Source: Pseudomonas yangonensis
GTDB taxonomy: Bacteria; Pseudomonadota; Gammaproteobacteria; Pseudomonadales; Pseudomonadaceae
Length of the DNA stretch: 64,000 nt
Direction of reading: 5' to 3'
Assembly: GCF_009932725.1 (NCBI RefSeq)
Contig: NZ_BLJU01000003.1
Span: 372,001-436,000 of the forward strand
Below the pieces are notes generated by a model. That model saw nothing but the letters and a program-made list of their open reading frames with translations, was not told where the DNA came from and ran no database searches. A program made the translations under genes and the position numbers. Of this stretch, positions 34,083 through 42,925 are shown piece after piece. Each line of letters starts with the position of its first letter. Within the stretch, counting starts at the first letter, position 1.

Positions 34083-35096
34083 CTATTTGGCCGGTGCCAC
34101 GCGGCTTAGCAGTCCTAGGGTGTCATCGGGGAGGGCTCTATGCTCAATGCATCTCCATAGCAAGTCGTTGATGACTATACCCGCCGGGGGCTTTCCCTCC
34201 TGCAGCATGTTTGTGGCTGCCATTCCCAAGGGCCAAGCATCGTTGTGCTTAGCGAAGTTGAGGACTACGTGGCCTGGGTCCACCTTATTCGCTTTGCCAT
34301 AATCCATAGCGGCCAGCGCTAGGCCCCGTGCGGACATGCTGCTTGTTCCAGAGGTATAGGTCGCGTTTTCCCTGCCGTTGAGCAGGGTGATGGCGAAGTG
34401 GTCAGCTGCTTGCTCATCTTCATCCGGATCATCGAGAGCATACGATTGCTCCCCGAGAGACTCATCAATGAGTATCTCGTCCGGCCCTATGTGTCCCAGA
34501 GCGCAATGACCAATCTCGTGGGCGATGATGAACAGCTGCCAAGCCCAAGATGTGCTCTTCTTGGACAGGATGATGACTGGTCGGCCATCTACGGCGGTGA
34601 CCATGCCGTCCATCTTGGGAAGACCTTCCCCGACGTGATCCAAATAGATCACTGGTACGCCATGTCGCCAGCATGCTTGCAGCGCGTTACGCAGGCCGAG
34701 CCAATTACCGCCCTCAGTACCTAGGATTTCTGCTCGCAGCTCAAACGGATCAGTAGGGAACGGCTGATATTTGAAGGGGGTCGCGTAGGCAACCGATTCA
34801 GCTACGAACATGGCAAGTGATGTCGCAGCATTGAGGTTCTTGGATTTGTTAGGGATCGAGCGCTTGTACTTCGTATCTCGTCTGCGAAGCTCTTCAAGGC
34901 CTGGGTTATCAGCAAAGAGGGGGGCGACTCTCAGGCCCAGCCGCTTCGCCAAAATAGCCGCTACCTCAAGGGTTGCTCCTTCATCCTGGAGCACTTCGCT
35001 GGTTACCCAGTGAGGAAGAAGCGAATGCTGGAAATCTCGTGGATAGCCTGCTGACTCGAGCACTCCGAAAATACGGTCAATGTGCGTGTTCGGCAT
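34083..35096 (-). CDS. ImmA/IrrE-family metallopeptidase
   Basis: A 337-residue protein with the zinc motif HEIGH at residues 193-197 and a downstream acidic third ligand in DPDEDEQAADHFA (about 224-236), the ImmA/IrrE pattern. Members cleave a cognate HTH repressor to release stress or excision genes. The long N-terminal region is of unknown role. It overlaps the HTH gene before it by 20 bases and is followed at once by the PIN-like gene. Confidence 0.85.
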   Translation of the reverse strand: MPNTHIDRIFGVLESAGYPRDFQHSLLPHWVTSEVLQDEGATLEVAAILAKRLGLRVAPLFADNPGLEELRRRDTKYKRSIPNKSKNLNAATSLAMFVAESVAYATPFKYQPFPTDPFELRAEILGTEGGNWLGLRNALQACWRHGVPVIYLDHVGEGLPKMDGMVTAVDGRPVIILSKKSTSWAWQLFIIAHEIGHCALGHIGPDEILIDESLGEQSYALDDPDEDEQAADHFAITLLNGRENATYTSGTSSMSARGLALAAMDYGKANKVDPGHVVLNFAKHNDAWPLGMAATNMLQEGKPPAGIVINDLLWRCIEHRALPDDTLGLLSRVAPAK

Positions 35097-35475
35097 TTCG
35101 ACCTCCTTCAGTGGTGGTCTCGGGCGTGTGCTGAGGTTGAGCGAGCCCTTTGAGGCTTCGAATAACCTTGATCAAGGCCCGCGCATGGGCTTCCGAGCCG
35201 TCCCAGATGTTCATTATTGCACCCTTTAGCTCGCCCTCCAATGAAGCCTCACGCAGCGGCTCCTGCAATTCATTAAGCTGGTAGAAGGCGCATAGCTTAA
35301 TGAATTGGCCGCTAGCTCTTATCCTCGCGGTGCTTTGGTTGCGGAGACGCCAAATCGTGGGCTGAGAAACCCCGCTTAGCCGCGCTATTTCAGAATCGTT
35401 GCGGGAGTCCTGCCGTAAGGCAGTGGAAAGACGGGCATAAGACTCGTGGATATGATTTCTATTCATGATATTCAA
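35077..35475 (-). CDS. Helix-turn-helix regulator of the ImmA/PIN unit
   Basis: A 132-residue protein with an N-terminal helix-turn-helix (SEIARLSGVSQPTIWRLRNQ, residues 28-47) of the Cro/XRE or LacI-like kind and a helical C-terminal half. It is the probable repressor of its own operon and the natural substrate candidate for the peptidase encoded next. Starts at 35475 or three codons in are both possible. Confidence 0.75.
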   Translation of the reverse strand: MNIMNRNHIHESYARLSTALRQDSRNDSEIARLSGVSQPTIWRLRNQSTARIRASGQFIKLCAFYQLNELQEPLREASLEGELKGAIMNIWDGSEAHARALIKVIRSLKGLAQPQHTPETTTEGGRNAEHAH

Positions 35476-35508
35476 TATATGCTATTTTATTTAATAGATG
35501 AATAGAAT
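35468..35508. promoter_or_regulatory. Divergent AT-rich control region with palindromes
   Basis: ATATTCAATAT (35468-35478) and CTATT-N6-AATAG (35482-35497) lie between and across the starts of the leftward HTH unit and the rightward FWG gene. They are candidate operators for the HTH protein and could tie both transcription units to one regulator. Confidence 0.4.
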
Positions 35509-35547
35509 TTGGTAGACTGTCTGCTACCAATCTTGGAAACCACTGCG

Positions 35548-36303
35548 ATGATTCCCTCTACCTTCTGCTGGACCAAAATGGGTGTCGAATCAGGCGAGGC
35601 TCTCGACCTGATCATTCGCCGCAAGGAGTGGGAGCGTCAGTTGGGCGATGGGCTGTTTTTCTGGGGTATAGGCCAATCGCTAGGTGACAATGCTCGCGAC
35701 GCAGCCGGGTCTATGGATGGCGAAATTCAGGTCTTGTTTTCTCCCATGCCTAGTAAGGCGAAGGCCATCGATGTGACGCCGGGTGATGTGTTGGTCTGGA
35801 ATAGCTGGGTCGATGAGCGAGGTAATACCCAGCCATTGCCGAAGCATGTGTTGATCACCAGTCGAGCTGATTTGCCTTCTGGTCGGCGAAAATCCAGCCA
35901 TTACGCACTGGTGTGCCGATCCGTCGACAGTTTGGGCGGGGGGACGGAAATGCAGGTCACGGCCGCATTCCTGAGGAACTTCTCAAGTGACAAGCCGCTG
36001 GGGGCGTCTCAGGTGACAGCGGTAGTGCGAAACGCTGAGTATGCGGTCAGCGGGAACGTTGCTAAGAAGTATCCGGTGAGTTTTACCGCCAACATGGCTG
36101 CACCCTATTCGGTACAGCTTTCTGATCCAGCCCTGCTTACCCAATGCGATGTTGAGGCCATCGTTGAGGTCTCATCCTACGGAACCGTGGAGGATTGGAA
36201 TAGGCTTGTAACCAAGCTGCGCAGTAAGCGTAGCTCGGAGAGTCGAAGCCCCATTACTTTCGATCTTTTCTGCGCTGACCAAAGCTTAAGCGCTGCTATT
36301 TGA
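35548..36303 (+). CDS. FWG-family hypothetical protein 1
   Basis: A 251-residue protein of unrecognised family. Its N-terminal block MGVESGEALDLIIRRKEWE, then LFFWGIGQS near residue 40, is shared with the protein encoded at 36904-37479, so the two are paralogues. The middle (VTPGDVLVWNSW and KHVLITSRAD) looks beta-rich. It converges on the kinase-like gene with an 8-base overlap of their ends. The start could be ATG 35548 or a later Met at 35578; a TTG at 35509 is also in frame. Confidence 0.55.
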   Translation: MIPSTFCWTKMGVESGEALDLIIRRKEWERQLGDGLFFWGIGQSLGDNARDAAGSMDGEIQVLFSPMPSKAKAIDVTPGDVLVWNSWVDERGNTQPLPKHVLITSRADLPSGRRKSSHYALVCRSVDSLGGGTEMQVTAAFLRNFSSDKPLGASQVTAVVRNAEYAVSGNVAKKYPVSFTANMAAPYSVQLSDPALLTQCDVEAIVEVSSYGTVEDWNRLVTKLRSKRSSESRSPITFDLFCADQSLSAAI

Positions 36304-36889
36304 GCTCGGGTATGCGAGTGACCTTCAGAAAGTTGCTCAACACCTCTGCTCGTGATTTTGAGGCATCCAGAAAGTACAGAGATGCTCCGGTCTCAATGGC
36401 GTAGATCGAGGCGACCTGACTCTGTAGATCAACGTGCCGTTCAAGCTCTGATTTCGGTGGTAATGGGCGGCCAGCAGGGTCAGCCTTGATGCGTGAGGCC
36501 AGAGTTTCGGCATCAGCATAAAGGCAAACAATCACATCAGGAGCTAGCTGTTGGAGCATCTCTTTGGTGAAGGGGGTAACCCTAAAGCCGAAGGATTCGA
36601 TCGTGACGGGGTGCGAATCGATGACCAGGTAGCCATCGGCTTGTTTGAGACGCCTTGCTTCCTGAATAAGCTCGACATCTACCACTTCAACGTCTTCTCG
36701 AGTTATCAGCTTGGCTGACTGCTCCCTCATATCGTTTTGGGTTACCGGGCCGACTCGTGTTGAGGTAACCCGGGCGAGCTCCTTGCTGTACGTGAAAACA
36801 GTTACCTGCGAAGCCCGCATAATCAGGTCTGCAGTTAGCGTGGATTTCCCTGTGGCCGGGGCCCCAGTCAGGTAGATGATTTTTCCCAA
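36296..36889 (-). CDS. Adenylate-kinase-like P-loop NTPase
   Basis: A 197-residue protein with Walker A GAPATGKST at residues 7-15, a Walker-B-like strand GYLVIDSHPV near 85, and a lid-like stretch rich in Arg/Lys. This resembles small AAA_17/adenylate-kinase-type nucleotide kinases. It follows FWG protein 2 by 14 bases on the same strand. The phosphoryl acceptor is unknown; a nucleotide or nucleoside is the simple guess. Confidence 0.65.
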   Translation of the reverse strand: MGKIIYLTGAPATGKSTLTADLIMRASQVTVFTYSKELARVTSTRVGPVTQNDMREQSAKLITREDVEVVDVELIQEARRLKQADGYLVIDSHPVTIESFGFRVTPFTKEMLQQLAPDVIVCLYADAETLASRIKADPAGRPLPPKSELERHVDLQSQVASIYAIETGASLYFLDASKSRAEVLSNFLKVTRIPELK

Positions 36890-36903
36890 CGCTCGACCCT
36901 CTG

Positions 36904-37479
36904 TCAGTTCCTTAAGAAGACGGCATACGGTGGCTTCACCCTGGCAATGAGCCCTATTTGCTTGGTGATGCGCTGCTCTGGGGGGGGAGGAATATGGGGC
37001 TCATGGAAAATCAGACAGCCCTTATCGTTCTGACCTTTCAGGTAGTCAGAAGCAGCTTTGCCCCGGGATTGTCCGAGCCCGACCTCAAACTCGTTGAGGT
37101 TTACCTCAAACTCATCAATCAACAGCTCATCGAGGACTAGGGCATAGCGTGAGCCGCGGACTTCAATACCCTTTGGAACCGCAAGCCAGTCGACGCCATC
37201 TTCCGAATACTCAGCAGCGGCCACTGGCGGGGCTGTATGCTTCGAGTTCATCTCGTGCATGATGATTAGGAGGTGCTTCCCTGCTTCCTCCATCGTCCTG
37301 CCGAATGGTTGCACCATCGTTTTGGGGTGGCAGGAGCTCCCGCCATATCCCCAGAAGATTGACCCGGCCTGCTCGTACTCTCGCTGCTTCCTCTTAACGA
37401 TATCTTCAAGAGTCTCCGAGGCATGGAGGCCTACCTTCATGAAAATCACACCCTGTCCATCAGTGAGCGGGTTAGGCAT
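36904..37479 (-). CDS. FWG-family hypothetical protein 2
   Basis: A 191-residue paralogue of the protein at 35548-36303, sharing MKVGLHASETLEDIVKRK and SIFWGYGGS (about residues 14-46). The start MPNPLTDGQG overlaps the methyltransferase stop through ATGCCTAA, implying coupled translation. An upstream in-frame start at 37536 inside the methyltransferase gene was rejected for that reason. The function is unknown. Confidence 0.6.
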   Translation of the reverse strand: MPNPLTDGQGVIFMKVGLHASETLEDIVKRKQREYEQAGSIFWGYGGSSCHPKTMVQPFGRTMEEAGKHLLIIMHEMNSKHTAPPVAAAEYSEDGVDWLAVPKGIEVRGSRYALVLDELLIDEFEVNLNEFEVGLGQSRGKAASDYLKGQNDKGCLIFHEPHIPPPPEQRITKQIGLIARVKPPYAVFLRN

Positions 37480-38320
37480 CTGGAGTCTCCAGGTAATGTT
37501 CAAGTGAATAGCGCTGTTCTGCCTCCCGGTTGACATTGAGGTCTGGCTTCTCCCTCACGTACTTGTAGGTCAGCGGATTGTTCTTTCCATAGAAATTGCG
37601 CAGGCGATCGCTCGAAAGCTTTTCGGAGGACTTCTCCATCAGGTCTGGTTGTACCCTGCGAAATAGGCACGAGCACGAGCGCAAATCAGGGGCATCATCC
37701 AGGTGATAAAGATGCAGTTGGGGCAGCAGCTCGGAGACAACGTAGCCAAGGTCGATTGCTCGTTTCTGAGTGTCGCGGAGCACCTCTTGAGTCCAAGCAA
37801 GGTCGGGATCATCCGCGATCACTACAATTCCCAAGCCCTTGTCATGGGTGGCCTGGCTGCCACGCTCCAGAAATGCGGTGACGCTCTGACCGGCATTGCT
37901 CGCACCCCATGGAGGGTTTATGTGGAAGCCGTCGTAGGCTCCAAAATGCTCGGTGGGAAGCGGATCGGCTACGTTGTAGAGGTGAGCAGTGATAGCCACT
38001 TTCGGAGCCAGCTTTTCGCCGAACCGAAGAACTGAGTTAACGATGCGTTCATCAAAGTCCAATAGCGTAATCGACGAGGGGCCATAGTCGATCACACCTT
38101 GTGCCTTGAGGTGGGCGGCTGAAAGGGCGATGCCGTCGCCGTCTCCCACGAAAACGACCTTCTTGTTGTTGAAAACACGAGCGACGTACTCGGCCTGGAC
38201 GACCATGTCAGCTACTTTCATGTAGATCTGATCGAACTCCCGTAGCGGGGCGGGGCGATTCATGACCACATCAGAAATGCTATTAATTGCGCTCCTCAGA
38301 TCAAACTTCACTATTAACAT
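37472..38320 (-). CDS. BpsA-like / amino-group methyltransferase-fold protein
   Basis: A 282-residue Rossmann protein with the AdoMet or aminopropyl-donor loop VVFVGDGDG (55-63) and the catalytic-type motif FHINPPWGASN (132-142). It resembles the bis-aminopropyl spermidine synthase (BpsA) family; the NPPW motif also occurs in N6-adenine and glutamine methyltransferases, so the real acceptor could be a polyamine, a nucleotide or a nucleic-acid base. The start is uncertain (38320 ATG or 38311 GTG, the latter with AAGGA at good spacing). It is the first gene of a three-gene operon with FWG2 and the kinase. Confidence 0.6.
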   Translation of the reverse strand: MLIVKFDLRSAINSISDVVMNRPAPLREFDQIYMKVADMVVQAEYVARVFNNKKVVFVGDGDGIALSAAHLKAQGVIDYGPSSITLLDFDERIVNSVLRFGEKLAPKVAITAHLYNVADPLPTEHFGAYDGFHINPPWGASNAGQSVTAFLERGSQATHDKGLGIVVIADDPDLAWTQEVLRDTQKRAIDLGYVVSELLPQLHLYHLDDAPDLRSCSCLFRRVQPDLMEKSSEKLSSDRLRNFYGKNNPLTYKYVREKPDLNVNREAEQRYSLEHYLETPDA

Positions 38321-38420
38321 CCTTGTGTAGATGAGTTCAGTTGTCGCAGTTGGTGCTCCACCCAAGGATAGCCCAGCGTCCAGCCCGATGGGCGTTTTGA
38401 TGGGGATAGGATCATGCTAC

Positions 38421-38490
38421 CTTCGATGTGCGGCCCATGAGCTTCCTCTCCCGGGCGTTTATACCGGTGATGAAACATGGTACGAGGAGG
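38421..38490 (+). repeat. Direct repeat bordering the metal module, left copy
   Basis: The block around GAGCTTCCTCTCCCGG and ACCGGTGATGAAAC recurs in the same orientation at 56591-56655 with roughly four in five bases equal. Everything between the two copies is the porin/metal-efflux module. Confidence 0.6.
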
Positions 38491-38736
38491 CCCTTTTAGG
38501 GTGACCTCGCTTTGCCATAGCCGTCTCCTGATCGGAGAACGGCCCCTACTACGACCAACGCGGTACTGAGACCCGAGGAGCAGGTCACCTGTGGCAAGTG
38601 CCACAGAGCCTGCAGTAGCACCTGCTCTTGATGCCGAGTATCAAGGGTAACCTGAGTGGCCCCGGCTAGTCCTCTGATACCAATTAAGGCTCAGTTGGTG
38701 AGGTTAGGAGGCAAACCCATCTCAATAGGGGGGACG

Positions 38737-38946
38737 ATGAGAGAGTCCAGCGAGGCAATGGTAGACGCCATGCTTGAACGACTAGCCCAAGAGGTGTTTG
38801 TAGACCACAAGCAGGCCTTTGACTGGATGGATCGGCCTAACATCGCTTTGGGGGGAGCAACCCCTAGGAGTATGAGTCGGACTGCGGCTGGATATCAAAG
38901 TGCCAAGCGAGTGCTGCATGCTATTGAGCATGGCGGAGTCGTGTAG
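38737..38946 (+). CDS. MbcA/ParS/Xre-type antitoxin domain protein (DUF2384-like), probably orphan
   Basis: A 69-residue protein (96 if a GTG at 38656 is used). The C-terminal part, AFDWMDRPNIALGGATPRSM followed by a Gly-Tyr helix and AIEHGGVV, fits the toxin-binding DUF2384 domain of MbcA/ParS/Xre antitoxins. These usually carry an N-terminal HTH and a RES or similar toxin next door. Here both the HTH and the toxin are missing, so this is likely a remnant or solitary regulator. Confidence 0.55.
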   Translation: MRESSEAMVDAMLERLAQEVFVDHKQAFDWMDRPNIALGGATPRSMSRTAAGYQSAKRVLHAIEHGGVV

Positions 38947-39201
38947 ATAGGTCAGCGGCTACAGCCTTTCAGGGCGCTCTTCTGGAAATCACGGCCCAAG
39001 GCGACCTGATATCACCTTACGAAAGGTACAAGTGTATCGAGCAGATTTAAACTTCAATCGGCGGTGTGAGGATCGCAGGATCCAACACAATTAGGATGGG
39101 GTATGTCACACCATACTGCGGTTCATTCCCGGCAACTGCCTGGTAACCGGACTTAATCGCGCCGTCTACGATATCTTCAATGCACTGCCGAGTGATCATC
39201 T
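38947..39201. other. Gene-free stretch before an IS3 remnant
   Basis: About 250 bases with no credible reading frame, promoter or repeat recognised. Confidence 0.4.
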
Positions 39202-39727
<526 letters not shown>

Positions 39728-39738
39728 GACCAATATCG

Positions 39739-40068
39739 TTAGCGCTGATTACGGCACTCGCCGAGACCCCGGTAGCGAATACTTCGCAATTCTTCGCTTG
39801 TGTCTTCAAAAACCATGATCTGAGGTATCACACCGCAGTACTCAATTTTCGGGCTTTGGTAGATGACCTTGGCTACGTTCAGCTTCATGCCATAACGATA
39901 GTCTTGGATTTCCGGCACTGGTTTACCGGTACTGTCGGCGTACTTCTCAGCAATCGCGATGCTTTTCTGCTCGATCTGTCTGACCTTTTCATCGGGAAAG
40001 GACTGCGCGTAAGTACTGCATGCAGTGAGTAGAAGAGCGATAGAAAGGGAGCGTTTAAGCAGATTCAT
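39739..40068 (-). CDS. DUF2790-family periplasmic small protein
   Basis: A 109-residue protein with a signal peptide (MNLLKRSLSIALLLTACSTYAQS) and the DUF2790 core YRYGMKLNVAKVI and CGVIPQIMVFEDTS, ending RGLGECRNQR. This family is common in Pseudomonas and often sits near metal-resistance genes; its role is not established. A start four codons upstream is possible. The Cys in LLTACSTYA could be a lipobox, so a lipoprotein is not excluded. Confidence 0.8.
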   Translation of the reverse strand: MNLLKRSLSIALLLTACSTYAQSFPDEKVRQIEQKSIAIAEKYADSTGKPVPEIQDYRYGMKLNVAKVIYQSPKIEYCGVIPQIMVFEDTSEELRSIRYRGLGECRNQR

Positions 40069-40202
40069 AAGTAGGCCCATTGGCTAATGTTTTCGACGCA
40101 AACATTAGCGATCCGGGCCTTACTTAGGCATTGCACCAAAATTACAATCGCGAAATGCCAGTAGCAGGCAGGTGAAAGCATCTTCACCTGCCTGCTACTG
40201 GC

Positions 40203-41516
40203 TCAGAAGGCGTATTGCAAACGCATGACTACCCCATCACCGCTGTCGTCGCCGACCGAGTTGCTGACCTTGTCGGTGCTGGACTTTACGTAATTGGCAC
40301 TGACCTTCACGACGTCGTTGGCGTACCAGTTGACGCCCAGGGTGTGTGCCTTGCCAGCCGCGTCACCGACCTGCCGTGTCGCGCTACTACTGGTCACGTT
40401 GTCATCTTCTATGTTGATCGAGTCGAATCGGTAGAATAACTCCCATGCGCCTAACTGTTTGTTGGCAGGTTTGATGGTGTCGAACTTGGCTCCATCGAGT
40501 TTATAGAGGCGCGGCTCACCTGTGAGCGTATAGGCCATCTGCACATAGTAGCCCTTGGCGTCTATATCGCTGCTAGCCTGATCGGCCTTGAGTGTGCGGC
40601 TAAGGTATTCGCCCTGAATCGAAAAGGCATTCAGTGCCCATGCACCTTCTACGCCCCAAACGGCATCGTCTTCCCAGAGGTCGGCAGTGGCCGCGCTACC
40701 ACCGAACAGCGCACGGTTGCCGTTGGCGCCGGCACTGTTGCCACCGTTGGTATCGACGCCGCGCATCCCCATACGCGAGCGAATGCGAGTATCCACTGCA
40801 CTGCCACTGAGGTCGCGATAGGCGTACTGCAGGCCTACATGCAGAACGTTACCCGGTTGGTTCAACGGCGCAAAAACGCCGCGAGCGTTGTAGCGTTTGA
40901 CGCTGTCGCCGTCGGTATCGTTATTGTTCTCGCTGAAAACGCTGCCTGACAGGAACACGCTGTCAGCGAGTACGCTGCTGGCCTGTACGCCCATGCCCGA
41001 GTTGTCATTTGTCCATTCGGCCAGGTCGTATGAAAGGTTGCGTTCCAGGGCTGTCGTCCATTTGGAACTGGTAGCCTTTTCCAAGCCGAAGTCGGTGTAG
41101 AAACGCCCGAGCTTGATGTTCAGGGGGCTGAAACCAGTGTAGGTCACGCTGGCTTCATCGAAATAACCTGCGCTGTCGTTACCGGTGTTTCGTGACAGGT
41201 CATAGTTGACCTGGTACTTCCAGTCTTTGTAAGCAGTGCCACCCAATTCCAGATAGGCGCGACGGAAGTATGCCGCATCGGCAGCGTTGCCATTACGGGT
41301 GTAGTAGTCGTCGAACATCGCATAGTCGGCCTGTAGACGCCCACCGATCTTGAAGCTGAATGCCTTGTCGGTCGTCGCGACCTCCAGGCCACCTTTGGTC
41401 TTGATAACGATGTCAGCACCATCGGTGGTGACCGTGCCGGCCATTACCGAGAAGGCCGGCAGGCTTAGCAGAATGCCGAGTGCTAGTGGGGAGAGTTGGG
41501 TGCTTTTGATCAACAT
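40203..41516 (-). CDS. OprO/OprP-family phosphate-selective-type porin
   Basis: A 437-residue outer-membrane beta-barrel protein. A signal peptide ends near VMAGTV, and the body has the OprO/OprP pattern ([48 protein letters not shown]) and a terminal Phe (MRLQYAF) for barrel insertion. Family porins take up phosphate or polyphosphate, but the substrate here is not shown. It is transcribed away from the LysR gene with 418 bases between. Confidence 0.88.
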   Translation of the reverse strand: MLIKSTQLSPLALGILLSLPAFSVMAGTVTTDGADIVIKTKGGLEVATTDKAFSFKIGGRLQADYAMFDDYYTRNGNAADAAYFRRAYLELGGTAYKDWKYQVNYDLSRNTGNDSAGYFDEASVTYTGFSPLNIKLGRFYTDFGLEKATSSKWTTALERNLSYDLAEWTNDNSGMGVQASSVLADSVFLSGSVFSENNNDTDGDSVKRYNARGVFAPLNQPGNVLHVGLQYAYRDLSGSAVDTRIRSRMGMRGVDTNGGNSAGANGNRALFGGSAATADLWEDDAVWGVEGAWALNAFSIQGEYLSRTLKADQASSDIDAKGYYVQMAYTLTGEPRLYKLDGAKFDTIKPANKQLGAWELFYRFDSINIEDDNVTSSSATRQVGDAAGKAHTLGVNWYANDVVKVSANYVKSSTDKVSNSVGDDSGDGVVMRLQYAF

Positions 41517-41934
41517 GCATGGCTCCTTATCGCCGAGTGCTGGGTGTTGGCGACGCGATGCTTTGCAGTTCGGGTGACGGTTATTGGTCTGTTTTGTGAC
41601 GTTTTGATTGCGGGGTGTAGGCTGGTTCTGCCAGCCCAGAGTTGGCGGGTGTTGGGGCTTTTCGGTAATCGTCCGTGGGTGGTTTCACTTCAATTACCGT
41701 TTGGTGAAACCGCAGGCTGTGATGACCCCTACGCCGAAGGTAAGGGCGATCCAGCTAGACCAGCCGAAGTTTGAGTGCTCGGTGAGGGTCACGTTCCCGC
41801 ATTACAGATAAGTAATTTTCCAGCAAGGCTGGTGATAGGTGGTGGTGAGTAGGCTTGCTTGCACGCAATCACTTCTCATCTGCCTTACATGATGCTTCTG
41901 GGTCACACATCGAATCGAATACCGGACGGCGCTT
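41517..41934. other. Divergent intergenic region between the OprP-type porin and LysR genes
   Basis: About 420 bases without a credible gene. It should contain both promoters and perhaps the LysR binding site. No Pho box was recognised upstream of the porin. Confidence 0.4.
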
Positions 41935-42852
41935 ATGGGGGCTGCCGTGGCTGAGGTCGAACGGCAGGTGGCCAGAAGCTTCCTGACGACTGCGCGCTGT
42001 GCCAGTTTTAAGCAGGCTGCTCGCAGTCTGAACCTGCCTCCCATGGTGCTACGCAGGCAGTTGCAGCGGCTCGAGAAAACTGTTGGAGAGGCGCTCTTCG
42101 TGTATCAGGAGCGCGCCCTTGCTCTAACGGTACGCGGTCGTTCTTTGCAGGCAGAGCTGGCTGCCCAGTATCAAGATTTGCGGCCAGAGGCCGCGTTGCT
42201 TGAAAAACCCAAGCTTCGTTTGGCGTTACCCGACAGGGTGCTCAACGATATTCTGGGACGGCATCTGGTGGCCTTTCTGCGTAGGGATGCTGGTGTGCAC
42301 CTGGAACTGATCCGCCAGGAACGTGGCCCGTTAATGCAGAGTGAGGTCATGATCTGGTTGGCCGATCCGAATCAGACTCGACCCGACCCAGGTTTCGCCA
42401 TGACGCGACCGCAGCGTCTGGCCTGCATCGACTTTCAGGCGTGCATAGCCAAGCGCTATGCGCGTGAGCGGCGCCTCCCCGCCAGCCTCGAAGATCTGAA
42501 TGACTACATGCTGGTTCAGCAGGCCGATATCCCGACATCGGCCCTGTTCTCACCGTGGAATGCTCTGGTGGACTCAAGGCGCAGCGCAGTGACGCGAGTG
42601 CATTCTCAGCAGTGGGCGATGGAACTGGTCAAGCATGCCGCCTGCGTTGGTCTGATGCCGAACTACATCACTCATCTCGATGCGAACCTGCAATCGCTAC
42701 CCACCCTCTTCACGCAGCCCATGAGGCAATCGATCTGGCTGTCCTGCGCACCATTGTCCGCGCAGCGCGAGGACGTCGTTGGGCTGGTGGCGTTGATCCA
42801 GGCTGCGTTCGAGGAGCGGTGGCAGTGGTTTCTGCCTGATGACGGTCAGTGA
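41935..42852 (+). CDS. LysR-family transcriptional regulator
   Basis: A 305-residue regulator. The winged helix-turn-helix is at residues 10-68 (FLTTARCASFKQAARSLNLP, then RRQLQRLEKTVGEALF), followed by a periplasmic-binding-like effector domain that diverges from typical LysR. It lies 73 bases upstream of the first OprD-type porin in the same direction and divergent from the OprP-type porin, so either porin may be its target. The ligand is unknown. Confidence 0.8.
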   Translation: MGAAVAEVERQVARSFLTTARCASFKQAARSLNLPPMVLRRQLQRLEKTVGEALFVYQERALALTVRGRSLQAELAAQYQDLRPEAALLEKPKLRLALPDRVLNDILGRHLVAFLRRDAGVHLELIRQERGPLMQSEVMIWLADPNQTRPDPGFAMTRPQRLACIDFQACIAKRYARERRLPASLEDLNDYMLVQQADIPTSALFSPWNALVDSRRSAVTRVHSQQWAMELVKHAACVGLMPNYITHLDANLQSLPTLFTQPMRQSIWLSCAPLSAQREDVVGLVALIQAAFEERWQWFLPDDGQ

Positions 42853-42925
42853 AGCTACATGGCGAACTCGACAACATGGTTACAAGAACAACGATGCCTC
42901 ACCCATGACAATTAGAGAATAAAGC

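Noticed and set aside
36296..36889. Zeta-type toxin kinase
   Set aside because: The P-loop is similar, but the protein is short, lacks the Zeta-type UNAG-binding blocks, and has no Epsilon-like antitoxin; the adenylate-kinase-like layout is closer.
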